Source: Welwitschia mirabilis
Lineage: Eukaryota > Gnetophyta > Gnetopsida > Welwitschiales
Length of the DNA: 64,000 nt
Assembly: GCA_051453625.1 (NCBI GenBank)
Contig: JBOZIK010000001.1
Span: 294,395,184-294,459,183, forward strand
Direction: 5' to 3'
Part shown: positions 47,201 through 60,439 of the stretch, piece by piece
Position numbering within the stretch: position 1 is the first letter of the stretch
Layout of the letters: each line of letters starts with the position of its first letter
Made by a program: the position numbers and the translations under genes
The notes under the pieces: generated by a model
Told to the model about the DNA's origin: nothing
Database searches by the model: none
Seen by the model: the letters and a program-made list of their open reading frames with translations, nothing else

Positions 47201-50014
47201 TCTAACCATTGTCCTTTTTTCAAACCCAAACTAAAACTAAAATTATAGTGATGCACTTCTTTTGCATTACTTAAACTATGTTTATTTCTCTACATTAGTA
47301 ACTTGTAGTAATATCCAACATGGTTATTGCAATAGTAGCTTATTTTAGTTGGATGCTTCTATCTTATTTGATGGGGCTAGTTATAAAAAGAAGTTTGCTT
47401 TAAGGGATTCCTATGAACCTATGAGAAAAAGAAGGGATGCATTTGACAAAGAGAAGCATTAATAATGGGCATTATTTTAAAGTTTTTTTTGGCATTTCTA
47501 GTTGAGCCTAAGCATATGTGTTTTTGTATCTTGCTTTTAGCCCTCTCTTGAGCATATGAATTTTTTTGTCTTATTATTACATTTTAGCTCTATTTTGTAT
47601 GCATGTAATTTATGTTGAGGTTTTAACTTTCTCTTGTGCACATTCACTTTTAAGTGTTTTTACACATTTTTAGTTATTATAAGGCATTAAAAATTCCTTA
47701 ACCTAATTTAGGATGTTGAGAAAGATCTACTTAACCTAATTTGTTTTACTAAGACCTGATTTCATTTATAATTTGAATAGATCTAATTAAGTTGAGATGT
47801 TAAGCAAGATCCACTGAACTTAACTATACTAAAATCATGTTCTCTCTTTTGTATGTTTTGAATCTTCTTTGTCTTTTAGTTAATACCATAATTAGAACAT
47901 TTAATGATGCTTAAGGTTTAAAATTAAAAATTTCCTCACCTTAGTTACATAACATTTTTTACTAGCAATAAGTCTTGATTGGTGATGGACTCAAGGAGTA
48001 TTATGTAGATAAAGATCTATGTCAGGGTTTATCCTCCCTTCTAAAGCTTATTGTGTAGTATTAACTACCATAACTATGAATTTTAAGCCATACGAAGAAC
48101 TATGTATTTCTTAACCAGAAATGTCCTGAGTAACCCAAGGTCTAGGTTCCCACATATGCCTTGGTAATCGAGGGTATATTGGGTAAAGGTTAGAGGCAAA
48201 ATCATAGGATTCACTTGGATTTCATCACAAAAGGAAATGGGTTTAAGAAAATTTTAAAATTTACTAATTCTAAGGTATAATTAGGTCATTAACATTATAT
48301 GACATTCTTCTTTAAATAGGTTACATAGACGAGGTAACCAAAACTGGTTGATGACTTGAAAGGCCCATTGATGTGATTTACATTTGTTTCTTTACTCTCT
48401 TTAGAGATAAGGATAACACCCTTGGAATAAATGTGCTTACTAATTGGATTTGGGATCACACTCTAAAATTGACTAGTTTCATCATTTTTCATCACTTAAT
48501 AACAAATTTCGTCCTCTTTAAAAGTTGCCTCATTCACATTAAGAAAATTTAACAAATTACCTTTATTCCTTTTTCATGAATGTAGGCTTTCACTTATTAG
48601 GGAAAGGTTCTTAGTTGCATCAATGTCATATTTTATGATTTAGATAAATCACTCAATTTATGAACTTGATCTCCTTTCGCTGTGACTATAACTCTTTATT
48701 ATAACATTTTGTATTTTTGATTTTATTGCATTGTGACTTGGATAGATCACTTGAAATTGTGGATGAAAGTAAGATTTCTTTTCTTATAACTATGCCATAT
48801 CTTTTTATTTATTTTTCTTTATCATTTTTAAGGTTTAACAAGATTTCTTTATGTGATAAATAGATTGCTTTCAATTATGGATGTGAGCAAGATTCATCTA
48901 ATTCACAACTTTACCTCACAAGTTGTTACATGTCTTTTGTTTTTCATCCTCTTTTCCCTATAATGTCTTCATCATCATCTTCAAAGGGCAAGTTTCAATG
49001 GTTATTAGAGTAATTTACATTTGTTCTTACCTCTAGGATGAAAACCAACATTAGAGCCACTCTTTAAGATGATTAGTTACGGAAGGCCTGACATGAGGAT
49101 TTTATGTCAACCATGTGGATTTAGGGATAAAAGAAAGATTTTTTAGCTTATGCTCATATTCCTTGTTAAGGTTAGGCTAAAGAATATGTTTGACAAAATA
49201 ACAAATTGATAAAGATTATGTGGAAATCCATAGCTGATAAACATAAGAAGTTAGTTGATAGAACCAAAACGAGCTTACACCAACTTCTATACCTTAAGGG
49301 ATACATTGTACCTACAAAAATAATCCAAAGCTCCTTAGTCTCATAACTTGCATGAATAATTTACATTATAAAAATGATAAGATGAGACCACTAATTATGT
49401 AGATGCAAGATACCAAGGCAAAAGTAGTGAATACTAACTCACAAAAACAAGTTTGCGTTCATTATATCAATTTGATTCACTATTGTTAGAAAGATTCCTC
49501 TTTATGAATCTATATTTTGTTGTTACATGGTAGTAAGAAATTGAATAATATAACTTTTGATATGCTTAATAAGCATATCATTTTTATCAAAGCTTAGTTT
49601 AACCTTAGAATACCTTCTTCCTCTATTGCCACATTCAAAGTTTTAAATCTCATGGTCCTACTCGTTAAATTAAATGATTTGCCAGAAAATCCCATCCACA
49701 AAAGGAAATACATCATGATAAGGGTAAGACTATGAGAAAAATAGAAATACAAAGCCAAATCAGNNNNNNNNNNATTTAGAAAAATAAGAATCAAGTTTAA
49801 AACATTACCATGCCTAAGAAGAATAAGTATCATTACTTACAATGTAGAAGATAAGGTCATACCACTAACTTTTATAGGAGTCCTTGAAAAAAGATGAAGT
49901 GTACACATAAGGCAAATGTAGTTTTACTAAAGAATTTGATTCTTTTAATGATTATAATAATTTTAAATCTGAAATATCATCTAAAAACTTTAACTTTATT
50001 AATATGAGTGAGTA

Positions 50015-50100
50015 NNNNNNNNNNNNNNNNNNNNNNNNNNNNNNNNNNNNNNNNNNNNNNNNNNNNNNNNNNNNNNNNNNNNNNNNNNNNNNNNNNNNNN
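50015..50100. other. Assembly gap (86 N)
   Basis: N run just before the recognisable pol of the copia element. No flanking duplicate seen. Confidence 0.99.
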
Positions 50101-50399
50101 AAGCACCAAGTTATGTTTATTTGGTATATAAAACACTAGTTCTTATAGAAGGCTATTAGTTACCCTTGAATTAACATCAATCTCTCCATAGACCATTAGA
50201 CATGTTCTATAGATTCCTTCTTTGAGGTTGTACCTTCTAACACTTTCAACTCTATCGTGAGAAGATCAATCCATCTCTATGATGAAGCACTCAGTGGATA
50301 TTTATGATGGAAATCATTAACTAGTTATGAAATTCTATATGAATGTAATCTCACACATTCTCATAGTTGTATCAAAATGTGGAAGACCATTTACACAGT

Positions 50400-51840
50400 T
50401 TCACAAGATGAGATTTCTTCCTTGCTACTATGGCATGCTCAACTAAGACATTGTGCTCTCTATACATTAAGCATAATACATGAGAATGATCATTGGATTA
50501 TTTCATTTATTATATTATATTTTCCTTAATGTAAAGCATGTATCATGGGCAAAGCAGCTTGATAATTCTTTTCACTAAATAAATGACATATCTATTGAAA
50601 GATTTTACTTGTTCATGGTGGTTTATATTAACCTATGCCACCTTACATACTCCATATCTTTTGTTACCTCATATCTTTTATTGATGACTATTACTAAAAG
50701 GATTCGGTGTACTTTATTAAATATAAATCACAAAATTTAAATATTTTTAAAATGTTTAAAACTAAAGTGAAAAAATAAACTAACTATAAAATTAAAAGTT
50801 TTCAGTTAGAACTTAGTAGCAAGTATACATCTATTGAGTTCAAGGCCTTTCTTACTTCTAAAGGGATTTGACATTCGAAGATCTACCTATGGATGCCCTA
50901 ATGAAATAGCATTATTAACTGATTTAATCATACTATCATGGTAACATGATATTCCATGACATATTTTAGTGGTTGTAAGACTTATCTGTAGCATGAAGTA
51001 GTAAACACAATAGTACATCTCAATAATTGTATTGGTTAATATATTGAAAAGAAAGTATCTCCATCTGAAAAGTGGTATGGGTATAAAATTTGTATTATTT
51101 TTATATTTTCAATTACAAATGCTATGCCTATGTTCCAACTAGACATCATGACAAATTTGAAGCATATGCTCGCATTGACATCTTTATGGGATATCCAATT
51201 GATAAGAAGGGCTATCGAGTATATCTTCCAGATCATTATAAAATCATTGTTTCTTTTAATAGCAACTTTTTAGAGACTTTGGATAATGATTTTTAGCTTA
51301 ATTATTTATAGCTTCATCTTTTCTCTAACCCATTGACTATATTAGATGCTTAATGTCTTATGGTTAATGAGAAAGATGTAGTTGCTAGTAATCCTTAAAT
51401 TCCTTCTACTAGCACATTCACTTTACAACATATAGAAATTATGCAAATTAGTGCTCCTAGCATGCTTGATCATGGTTCTAGTAGTAATTTAATAGATTCT
51501 CCTACTAAATAAACTAATATTCCCAAAAGATGACATCAAAGCACTTGGCTATAATCTATTCTCTAAGATGTTTATGATGATGAAAAGAGAAAAACTAAAG
51601 TTAAGTAGAGCTCTTATGCATCTTTTGTTGATAACAATGAGCTTCATCTAACTATTGATGGTAAATCAAACTCTTTTAAAGACACCATTCTATACAATCA
51701 ATGGGTCTAAGCCATGAAAGAAGAATACTAGGCACTTGTAGAAAATAATATATGGGAGTTAATCTATAAAACTAAGGAACTTATACAACATGAAGTTATT
51801 ATAGTAGTACATCAATTGATTGTAGAACTAGCAAATAATA
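50400..51840 (+). pseudogene. pol: Copia gag-pre-integrase, integrase and RT start
   Basis: Near 50410-50560: SQDEISSLLLWHAQLRHCAL, the L-W-H-x-R-L-G-H block, then CKACIMGKAA (C-x-x-C-x-x-G-K). Integrase core near 50605-50870: LISFIDDYY (first catalytic Asp kept), DSVYFIKYKS, MFKTKVKK-TNYKIKS, and SKYTSIEFKAFLTSKGI where the second catalytic Asp (S-D-N-G-G-E-Y) is lost. C-terminal part at 51100-51295 is open in one frame: CYAYVPTRHHDKFEAYARID and IFMGYPIDKKGYRVYLPDHY. RT start near 51665-51770: SFKDTILYNQWV-AMKEEY and VENNIWELI. Stops are frequent. RT palm motifs and RNase H are not recognisable between 51840 and the polypurine tract. Confidence 0.82.
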
Positions 51841-52262
51841 CTTAAATAAAGAAACTTAGTTAAGAGAAGTTTTAGCACTTCTAATCTAAAATTATATTAA
51901 TAATGAATTAATTTAAAATCATTTTTTCTCTTGTACATTATGTTCTTCATTTGAATTTTAAGTCTATATTGAAAGTCACTCTTGATCCTCATTCTATGAG
52001 ATGTCTATTGCAATTTTAGCTAGTACTATAAAATGTGTAGTATGTTTTATACCAGTATTATAGGATGCATAATTCAGATGATAGTATTATTTGCTTTAGG
52101 ACGTGTAGCAGTAAATTGACTACTTCTTTAATGAAGTATTTCCCTCATATGACAAATCCCTTAAGAAGATTTTATTATAGGCTACATTCCCAATGTTTTC
52201 TTTAGGAACTCTACTTTTCCTTTTGAAGAGAGTGTATTCTTATGTTAAGTGGGGAATTGATT

Positions 52263-52273
52263 AGAGGGGGGAT
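52263..52273 (+). promoter_or_regulatory. Polypurine tract of copia element
   Basis: AGAGGGGGGAT directly before the TGATAAGG start of the 3' LTR. Confidence 0.88.
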
Positions 52274-52452
52274 TGATAAGGCTTGTAACGCACATTGTAA
52301 TCACATGTATAGGGGGTGTTTAAGTTCTAATGAAACCCCAATGATATGATTGCCTTTAAAAGTAACCTTTTTAGTGTAATAAAGGAGGAGAAATACAATT
52401 TTCATTTTGGGAAAAGATCTTGTTCATGTTCTTCTTCATTTGATTCTCAACA
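52274..52452 (+). repeat. 3' LTR of 40-52 kb copia element
   Basis: TGATAAGGCTTGTAACGCAC ... GATTCTCAACA, 179 bp. The end matches the 5' LTR exactly over ATTCTCAACA and is followed by the TCCTT duplication. It keeps the canonical TG...CA ends. Confidence 0.9.
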
Positions 52453-52457
52453 TCCTT

Positions 52458-54237
52458 ATTCTTCTAGAATATTCCCTAATTTTACTGTCATTCTATTTCA
52501 ATTTTACCATATCTATGGGTTTGATTTTACTATTCTTTAGTCAATTCTTACTTTAGGTTTTTAAGAATACCCCATGCTTTAGAAATGTTGCTAGCACGAT
52601 GGCTTTGATGATGGCATTAATCTCCTCAAAAATTATTCCTTTAATCAAAGATTAAGTGTTTCAACGTGTTGTCCATAATGAAAAATCAAAAATTATTTAT
52701 TTTTAATAAAACTTTTTAATAGTAAGGATCAAACTTGACTAGTAAAAGATCAGTGCTAAAAATTTATTTATAGCATTAAATTATTTAACTTACTAAAATA
52801 TTAGGAGCTAAATTGTAAAATTTAAAGCATAATCACAATTAACCTAGCATTTTACTACTTTACTAGCACATAATGTAAGATCTTCTAGTTCAAAAAGCTA
52901 TTTGCAATTTCAAAATTTTTTGAAGTATTACATTTGAGATTAAAAATAAAAATTGAAATGAATTCAAAAACATAAAAATTAAATTTATATTAATTTATTA
53001 TGTTAGAATCTATCAAATTAATGCATTAATTTATAAAAGAAGTTTTTCTTGTAATTTTTCAAATCTAATTTTATTTGTAATTTTTAATATCTTCCTTAAA
53101 ATTTTCAATATTTGGCCTTTTAAAATAGAGCAAGAAAACAAACTCATGTTGTTTCTATGATATGTTAAGGAATAAAATATTAAAAATTTAAAATTTTTAG
53201 TTCCTTGCACATCTAATTGAAATATTATAGTTCCTTTAATGTTTACAAGAGCTAAAAATATGCTTGAAATTTAACTTTAAAGCTCAAATTGGAATATATT
53301 TTTAAAAAATCAATTTATTTAACTTTGTAAAACATTATAAGACATAAAGGAAATCATACAGGATAAATAAATAAAGAGTACTTAAGCAAAAGAAGAATGC
53401 CTTAAAGAAGATATTCCATGAGAAAAGTCCTCTCTAAAGCTTAAGCTCTTATGAATTTCATCAATGTTTGACATCAAATTCCCTTTACTTTCATAAATAT
53501 TTTGTGTTACTTATTTCTTATCTTTTCTTATCTCTCTTCAAATATTTTTCACCTGATTTTTATTCTATATGGGTATAATATCTATGATTTAACTTTTATT
53601 ATTTGTAGGTATAATTATCAAATATTCTTGATCTTTCTTATTGTTTCTTCTCTTCCTTCTTTTTTATTTCTAGAATCCTAGATGTCTCCTCTTCTCTTAT
53701 TGAACACCAATCCAACTTATCATACTTATTTACTCTTGTGATTTGAACATCTATAATAAAATCAATAACCTTTTTATTCCAACCCTGAACATGCAAGGAT
53801 TCACTAGCACCTACAAATTTACGAATATCATCTAAAAAGCTAGAAAGTAAAAAACTTTAGTATTTCTTATTGAACGTCTAAGAATATTATATAGAAATTT
53901 ACAAATATTAAATCTTTTTTAATCTTTAATAATAGAGATCAAAGCTGCAATAGAAGAATAAGTATCAGAAACAAAAAATAAAAGGCATACATATCTAGTA
54001 ATGGATCTAGAAATAACTAATTGATTATTCAAAAGAAACCTACATGGCTATGTAGCTTTTCTATGTAGAGCATATTTAACATTGAGTCCTACACATAATT
54101 TTTCTAAATGCTTCTTTAAATAGTAAGGATGATTTTTTTCATTAGTTTAAAAACAAAATCTAAAAATAAGAATTAGTAGAACAAATCTCAAACTTTTTAT
54201 TCTTGTAGTAACTATGCATGAAACTCTTTTGCTACAT
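52458..54237. other. AT-rich DNA, no identified gene
   Basis: No identified feature. On the minus strand near 54110-53680 there is a protein-like but broken reading (YLKKHLEKLCVGLNVKYALH, later LHVQGWNKKVIDFI) that I cannot assign to a family. Confidence 0.4.
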
Positions 54238-55722
54238 TGTTAACATGTAAAAATTAACATTCAAATCAAGTATTCCAAATTAATTTATCTTAGAAAATAA
54301 ATTGAATTAATTATTTTTATCATGAAATTATGTCTTTCCTTAGTTTTATCATAAAATATGAAGTTATCCACTTTTCCATGATAAACCCAAATACTTAACA
54401 ACATAATGGAGCATAATGCACAGTAGGAGACCAATCTGATAGAAAAGACTAACATTACCAGTGGACCTATGTGGCAGCATTGGTTCCTATGAATTAATTA
54501 GATTAAAATTAACATGTTGAACTTATCATGGAGTTACACATGGAATGTAGTTATGAGCACTATTAGTTAATGGATTCTAGTTGGCTATGATCTTTAGAGA
54601 CATGTGGTGTTAACATGATGAACATGTGGAATTGAAGTGATATACATGTAAAAGTGACTTGTTAGTAAAGTGGCAATCATAAGTAACAATGTGTAATGGC
54701 ATCAAAACACTTTTTGTCACATCAATTGGAAGCATTCACACTCAATGCCATATGTTGAAATGATTATAACAAAGATTCATTCTAACGATTTAGGATAAAA
54801 TATTTTCTACTACATAGTAAATGAAAGATTATACCTAATCCTATGGGATAGAATCTTTCCTATGAAATGCTAAATGATGAAGATTCTACTTAATTCTATA
54901 AAACAAAGTCCATCCAACTCACGTACCACTATGATCAAGAAACCCAACTACCCTCTCCTCCTTAGCTTTTCCTATGAAAGGGCCTTGAATTCCCTCAATG
55001 TAATATTCAATTCTTTGATGATGAAAGCCACTTTATATTTTAGAGTCAGTCTTCTTTAAGATATCTTGCTAAGTTTCCTTTTGAGTGGGCTCGTCTTAAG
55101 GCTAAACCGAGGAGTCTATATTTCATATTTCTTATTTCTTAAAATATAAGGTAATTACTTCTTATCTTAATAAAATCAAAATTTTTATTTTTAATTTAAA
55201 ATAATAATTTATTTTTACTTTGAATGCTTAATTAGAAATGGCTTAATGTCAAGGATATTTTATTTAATAAATTCTTATGCTTTAACTTGGCTAGTAGTTG
55301 CAAACATTTGATGATTTTTAGGCATAAATTCCTACTTGCCTTGCTTATATTTGAACTAGAAACATGCTAAGTAACTTGAAGAATTTCAACAAAACTTATG
55401 TGGTGGATGAAATTATGCCATCATGTTCTAGATGTAAATGACTTAATAAGGTAAGATTTAAATTAAGTAATTTTCATATATTCTCAAACTGAAGTTTTAT
55501 GTACATATAAGTTGGGTTAGATTAGAGCATTATTTCATTCCTATTTCATCATAAAAAGTATTCCCCTTTATTCATACTTTGGATTTGAATACTTGTTATT
55601 TTTCTTTTACATTGTTACTATTTATGTGTTAACATTTTAAGCTGACCAATTCATCCCTATGAAAAGAATAATACTAGGTACTTACCTAGTTTAAAATATA
55701 ATGTAGTCAAGGAACCTTATCA
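54238..55722 (+). repeat. Athila-type gypsy LTR 1
   Basis: Starts TGTTAACATGTAAAAATTAA, as does LTR 2 at 57280 (TATTAACATGTAAAAATTAA). It has a TATA-like TATGAAAGGGCC at 54973 matching TATAAAAGGGCC in LTR 2, then a GCTT-rich leader, and ends a few bases before an Athila-type primer site. About 1.5 kb, usual for Athila/Tat elements. The exact 3' end (CA at 55721-55722) is inferred. Confidence 0.75.
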
Positions 55723-55727
55723 ACTTT

Positions 55728-55747
55728 TGACACCATTGTTAGGGATG
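55728..55747 (+). promoter_or_regulatory. Primer-binding site, Athila type
   Basis: TGACACCATTGTTAGGGATG is a G-to-A/C-to-T decayed form of the Athila-type site TGGCGCCGTTGCCGGGGA. All but a few of the differences are transitions, as expected from methylated-C decay. Confidence 0.75.
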
Positions 55748-55879
55748 ATAAGAGCCCTCTTCCTTTTTACTTTTCATTTTTGTTTTTTGTGAGCTATCAA
55801 TTGAGTGGTATTATTTTGATTTTTATTCTTTATATTCAAAACAAGCTAGGACATTTAATTAGAATCCCCTCCAATAAAG

Positions 55880-57279
55880 AATGAAATCACTAATTAATAA
55901 TAGCCATAATGAAGAAAAACCCCCATCTAGATCTCATTCACAGGGTTTCCATAAACATCCAAAAATAAATCATCTACTTTCCAAGGCCCCTAATGTAGGG
56001 ATCCTCTACTATCTAAGAAAGAAATTTTGGAGTATCTTAAACATCAATGGTGCAATCATTCTCCACCTCAATTTTCTTATCCCTCTTAAAGCCAAATTTA
56101 TTCCAATCAACCTTAAAGCCAATATTTTCTTTCTTCATAGATTGAAGCCTTTAGTTATTCATAAATCTAACCTCTTCCTCATAACTTATCAACCTCTCAA
56201 CTAAAACCAACCTTTTTCTTATCATCCTAGTTAATCATATTCACAAAACGAAGATAATTTTACTCTCAGGGGCAATCCAATTTATATAGTAATACTTGAA
56301 CTAGATAAATCCTCAAGGATTAGTTATAATCATGGTGCCTTGGAGCACCATTTTGCATTGTGTAATTACCTAGGATATGAAGATTAGACTTTAAGCCTTT
56401 AAACATTCAACTTCTTCTCCATTTCCATGGTTAGAGTCAAAGGATCCATATTTACACATAAAAGAATTTAAGTGTGCCTTATCTATAATTATTCAATATG
56501 CCAACACTGTGAATGTTTTGAGATTAATTTTGTTCCCCTTATTCTTAAAGAAAAAATAAAGTAATGGCTCTACATCCTAAAAGCTTTATTGATAAGAACT
56601 TGGGTGGAACTTAATAAAGCCTTCACTTCAAATTTTTTTTTCCAAGTCATAAAACTAATGAGTTATAAAAGGAAATAATGAACTATCAATGGAAGAATCA
56701 TAAAACCTTTCGAATATATTAGAAAAGTTTAAAGATCTATTACAAAAATGTCCTCAACATGGATTTGAGTAAGGACAAGTAATTAGCTTTTTCTATGAGG
56801 GTCTATCATCCAACAGTAGATAATTGGTTAAAATAATAAGTAGAGGTAGCTTATTTAAGTTATATATAAACAATGTTTGGGAACACTTAGAATTTGTTGT
56901 AGAGAGTTAAAAAATTAGGAGAAACCATCAGAACTTTTCCAACCTCATCATTTGATTAAGTCTAAAAGTATTTTTAAAAGGCTAGGTAACTTTGATGTAG
57001 GAAACTAAATAAATAAAATCTCAAAGAAATTAGAATCCCTTATATCTAAACTATTAATTTCAAAATCTAGATGCGTAATATATCATATTGATTTTCATAA
57101 AACCATCAAATGACATTCAATCTCAATGTATTAAAATATAGTAAATGAATGAATTAATGCCATAGGACAACATTGACAAAACAAGAATGATCCTTTCTCA
57201 AATACTTATAACCCCAATTGATGAAATCATCCCAATTTTTATTGGAAATAGGACAATAAACCACAACTAGATTATTTAC
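55880..57279 (+). pseudogene. gag: Athila-type gypsy gag
   Basis: The N-terminal 107 codons (55881-56204) are open but in a frame mixture; neighbouring frames give a Pro-rich segment (PYPPKAKFIPINLKAN) and NHGALEHHFALCNYLGYED, common in Athila/Tat gag. Capsid follows near 56580-56820: RTWVELNKAF, a K-x-x-x-L/Y-K-x-E/K-I block, KDLLQKCPQHGFE and FYEGLSSNSR, the hallmark C-P-x-H-G...F-Y-x-G-L-x-x-x-x-R-Q of this clade. The segment 57140-57260 matches 59878-59990 in the next element. It stops at LTR 2, where protease and pol should follow. Confidence 0.78.
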
Positions 57280-58614
57280 TATTAACATGTAAAAATTAAT
57301 ATTTTAATCAAGTTATTTGACTAATTTATCTTAGTAGAAGATATTAAAATAACTGATTTATTATAAAAACATGTCTTTTATTACTTTTTTATAACAATTA
57401 TAGACTTATCATCTTCTTATGATGTTTTTAAAATAACTATATCATTTAGAAGAATGTTGTAAAATATTAACATCATTTAGTCCTAAACATCGGCATAACC
57501 ATCTAGATGACTAGTGTCATTAGTCTTTCTATTGAGGGCACCTTAATTCTTATGTTCTAGACTTGTCATGAAACATTTAATTGAATGCAGTTATGGTTAA
57601 TCATATTTCATCTTAGAAATAACTATCATCTTTAACAACATCTAGTGATGATAATAATAACACATAGCACTGACATATGACAATGCTAAGTAGGATGACA
57701 ATAGAGACATATGACATCATCACTTATTAATAGAAGTAATAGCATCTAGGAGCTAAGTATTGAGCTTATCATGATTATTCCTACCTAATGTAAGATAACA
57801 AAGACTCTACCTAATTTTACATGACATATTTTGTAATCACTCACTTAATGATATAAGCTAAAGGCTTATAGTCACCTCCACCCCATGTTCATCTATAAAA
57901 GGGCCTAGAGCCCTCATTGGTAATCATCATTTATTTTGGTAAAAGAATAGAAACTTTAAAGTGTCAAGTTAACATGGCCTTGTGAGTGCCTTCTTTGGGG
58001 AGTAAACTCACTTCAAGGATAGCTTAAGGAGTTCTTACCAGCTTTCTTCTTCTTTTGATATAATGTGTTTTCCTTGATTTTGATATAATAGTTGTTTTCT
58101 TTTGATTTTAAGTTGCAAATTACTTTTTTTTAGAATGCTTCAGTAATAACTTTAGTATCAAATACATTTGAGTGGATTCTATAATTACTTGGTTTAAGTC
58201 TCTNNNNNNNNNNTTTGAGTACATAGGATCCTTACTTTCCATTTTTTTAAAGGCTATGAAGGATTAAGTGACTTTTGAGTTCATAAATCTTTATATGGTG
58301 AATGAAATTATGTTACAATAACTTGAGCTGTTACTACTTGATAGTTTGAAGCATGTTTCAAGAAAGTGTAGAGTATCATCAGAGTAAAGAATTTCTAGAG
58401 GACAAGTTGGGCTAAACCTTGGAACTTACTTACTTTCCTACTTTTTTAGATGAATTTTTAATAAAATTCTTAAGTCTCTTTATTTTCCCTTTCTTTAATT
58501 GTAACTTTCAGGTTAAGTAAGAGGTGGGTAATTTCTATAAATCTATCTTAATTATTCAAGTGGAGAGAGTGATACTAAGTATTAATTCAGTTTAAATCTA
58601 GTTCATTATACTCA
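57280..58614 (+). repeat. Athila-type gypsy LTR 2
   Basis: Same family and orientation as LTR 1: start TATTAACATG, TATA box TATAAAAG at 57894-57901 followed by GGCCTAGAGCCCTC, and a primer site just after the end. A 10-N gap lies at 58204-58213. It could be the 5' LTR of the element to its right, the 3' LTR of the one to its left, or shared by both. Confidence 0.75.
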
Positions 58615-58628
58615 AACAAATAAGATTT

Positions 58629-58648
58629 TGGTGTTGTTATTAGAGACA
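58629..58648 (+). promoter_or_regulatory. Primer-binding site, Athila type, second copy
   Basis: TGGTGTTGTTATTAGAGACA, a decayed TGGCGCCGTTGCCGGGGACA; nearly all differences are transitions (C-to-T, G-to-A). It shows that LTR 2 is followed by a real internal region. Confidence 0.78.
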
Positions 58649-60430
58649 ATGGCATAATAGCTACTTATAAAGAGAAAAAATTTCATTTTCTTACAAGATT
58701 TTTAGTTTAGTTTTTATTTTTCTGGTGGGGGGTACTAGTCCACTCTAGTAACACCCAAATTGATCATGTTTCTTTTTCTTTTATTTGTTTATTTTCTATC
58801 TTTTCTTTCTAGTGGTTAGTACTAGTCATTATTATAGATACTCGAATTGCTCTAGTTTTGAGTTTTCTTTAGTTTTTATACTCTAATTTAATTTGTATTA
58901 TAGGTCTAATAGAATTTTTGTAAGTTGCAACCAAGGATGAAACAAACTAAAATTTAACTCACTTTATATGCTTTCTTCTTCTACGTTTTTGTAATTTAAT
59001 TCTTTAATTTTATGTATTGTGCACTCTAGGAATTTGATATTATAAATGCTAAAAATTTAATAAATATTTATGATTTAATTTTCTTTAGGATTGGTTTCAA
59101 GTGCACTTTCATTTTATATTTCTATTACATTTTTCTGTGAGTTTGTATGTTAAACACTTAACAAGACTTCTACAAATCCTTAACATTTTTTTTGCAACTG
59201 TAAATCAAATCCAAGCCAATAGCGTTGCCTTTCCTCACTAGCATTACTAGCTTTTCTAAGATAAAGCCTTTAAGTAATTTCTTAAGACATCTATTAAAAC
59301 TCATATCTCTTTTGTCGTTCAAGTAAAACTTGTAACCTGTTTGAAAGTGATCTAAACTTATCTATCTTTAATCTAAGACAAGTCAGGTAAATTGATTAGA
59401 AACCCCTTCAAGAATATAGAATCCATTTCCATAGAAAAATAGAGAATCCCATAAGAAAACCAACCTCATGATAACACTTAAAGAAAACAATCCTTTCCAT
59501 CTCAATAAAAAAAAATTAAAATGCCTAATATAATTTCTGATTTTCCTTTAATGGATCATGGTTAAACTAAAAAATAATTAACTAATGAACTACCTTTTAC
59601 CTTAATCAAAAGACGACTAAAAATCATAACAACCTCCATAAGAAAACCCTTCTTATTACCTTTAATCCCAATGCTTAGAATGCCTTCATGCATAGTAAAA
59701 CTTCCTATAAACCAAAGACTAGAAGTCAACAATAAGATAAACGAATTAGCGAGAAGAGTAAAATAATTATTCACCTCATGTTTACCTTTAGCATAAAACT
59801 TGAATGTTTAATTTGGTTTATAAATACCTATAAGACATTTAAATGTCTATCCATTTCCTTATTGCAGCACACTATAAACAAATGAGTTAATGCTATAAGA
59901 CACTAATGGCAAAACCAAAAGAATGACCCCTATTCCAACTCTTACAACAGTAGATGGAGGAATCACCCCCAAATTTTCTTAGAAATAAGATAATTCATAT
60001 AGTTAAAATCAAAAAAACTATCTAATAAACTTATTCCCCTCATCATCCTTCGATCTCTTTCCATTAAACTATCAAAAACCATCTTCATCCACTCCTTTGG
60101 AGGAATTATTAAAGAAATTTATGGAAATCCAAGCCTAGCTAAATCATGATCTTCTCCTTGAAAAACTTTTGGCAAATAACTCAAACCTTTAATAAATTTC
60201 TTCAATAACTTTAATACACTCAAACTTACATCCTGTTTTCTCTAAACTAAAGGAAACTAAGTAAACTTCCCATGAGTTAACAAGAAAATCTAAAAGGATT
60301 TAGGTTTACAAAAGGAGTAGAGTGTACACACATAGAAGAGACTAATTCCATTCACTTTAGGAGTAAAAAAAATTAGATAATCTAATTGAAAAAAACAATA
60401 CAAAGTAAAAACTGACTTCCATAGGATAGA
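58649..60430 (+). pseudogene. gag: Athila gag region, badly decayed
   Basis: It lies between the primer site and the protease. Only the C-terminal part is recognisable, by its match to the first element: the AATGAGTTAATGC...GACACTAATGGC stretch near 59882 pairs with 57142. Around 59850-60010 the reading is a Gln/Asn-poor version of the coiled segment found before the Athila gag end. Capsid motifs are not visible. Confidence 0.5.
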
Positions 60431-60439
60431 AAGAAAAGA

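Larger units (their letters stand above)
40662..50014. other. Unresolved interior of the copia element
   Basis: No coding family could be recognised in about 9.3 kb. It contains a 65-bp tandem duplication (42346-42475), AT microsatellites (43755-43772, 43905-43941), R-repeat copy 4 (43982-44110), gaps at 42899-42908, 44152-44251 and 49764-49773, and imperfect repeats of a GATGTTGAGCAAGATC-like word near 47710, 47800 and 48870. The presence of R and the size suggest one or more nested insertions, but no LTR pair or inverted terminal repeat was found. Confidence 0.5.
40478..52457 (+). mobile_element. Ty1/copia element with short LTRs, swollen to ~12 kb
   Basis: Boundaries are exact: TCCTT at 40478-40482 and 52453-52457 is a perfect 5-bp target-site duplication just outside the two LTRs. 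Inside are 5' LTR (40483-40642), primer site (40645-40661), a long unresolved interior, gag-pre-integrase, integrase and the start of RT (50.4-51.8 kb), a polypurine tract (52263-52273) and 3' LTR (52274-52452). Copia elements are usually about 5 kb, so several kb of foreign DNA has probably inserted between 40.7 and 50.1 kb, while most of RT and RNase H is lost or beyond recognition. Short LTRs of 160-180 bp are common in plant copia lineages. Confidence 0.85.

Noticed and set aside
53680-54110. Possible transposase or virus-like protein on the minus strand
   Set aside because: Some protein-like segments but no motif that I can assign; too weak to name.
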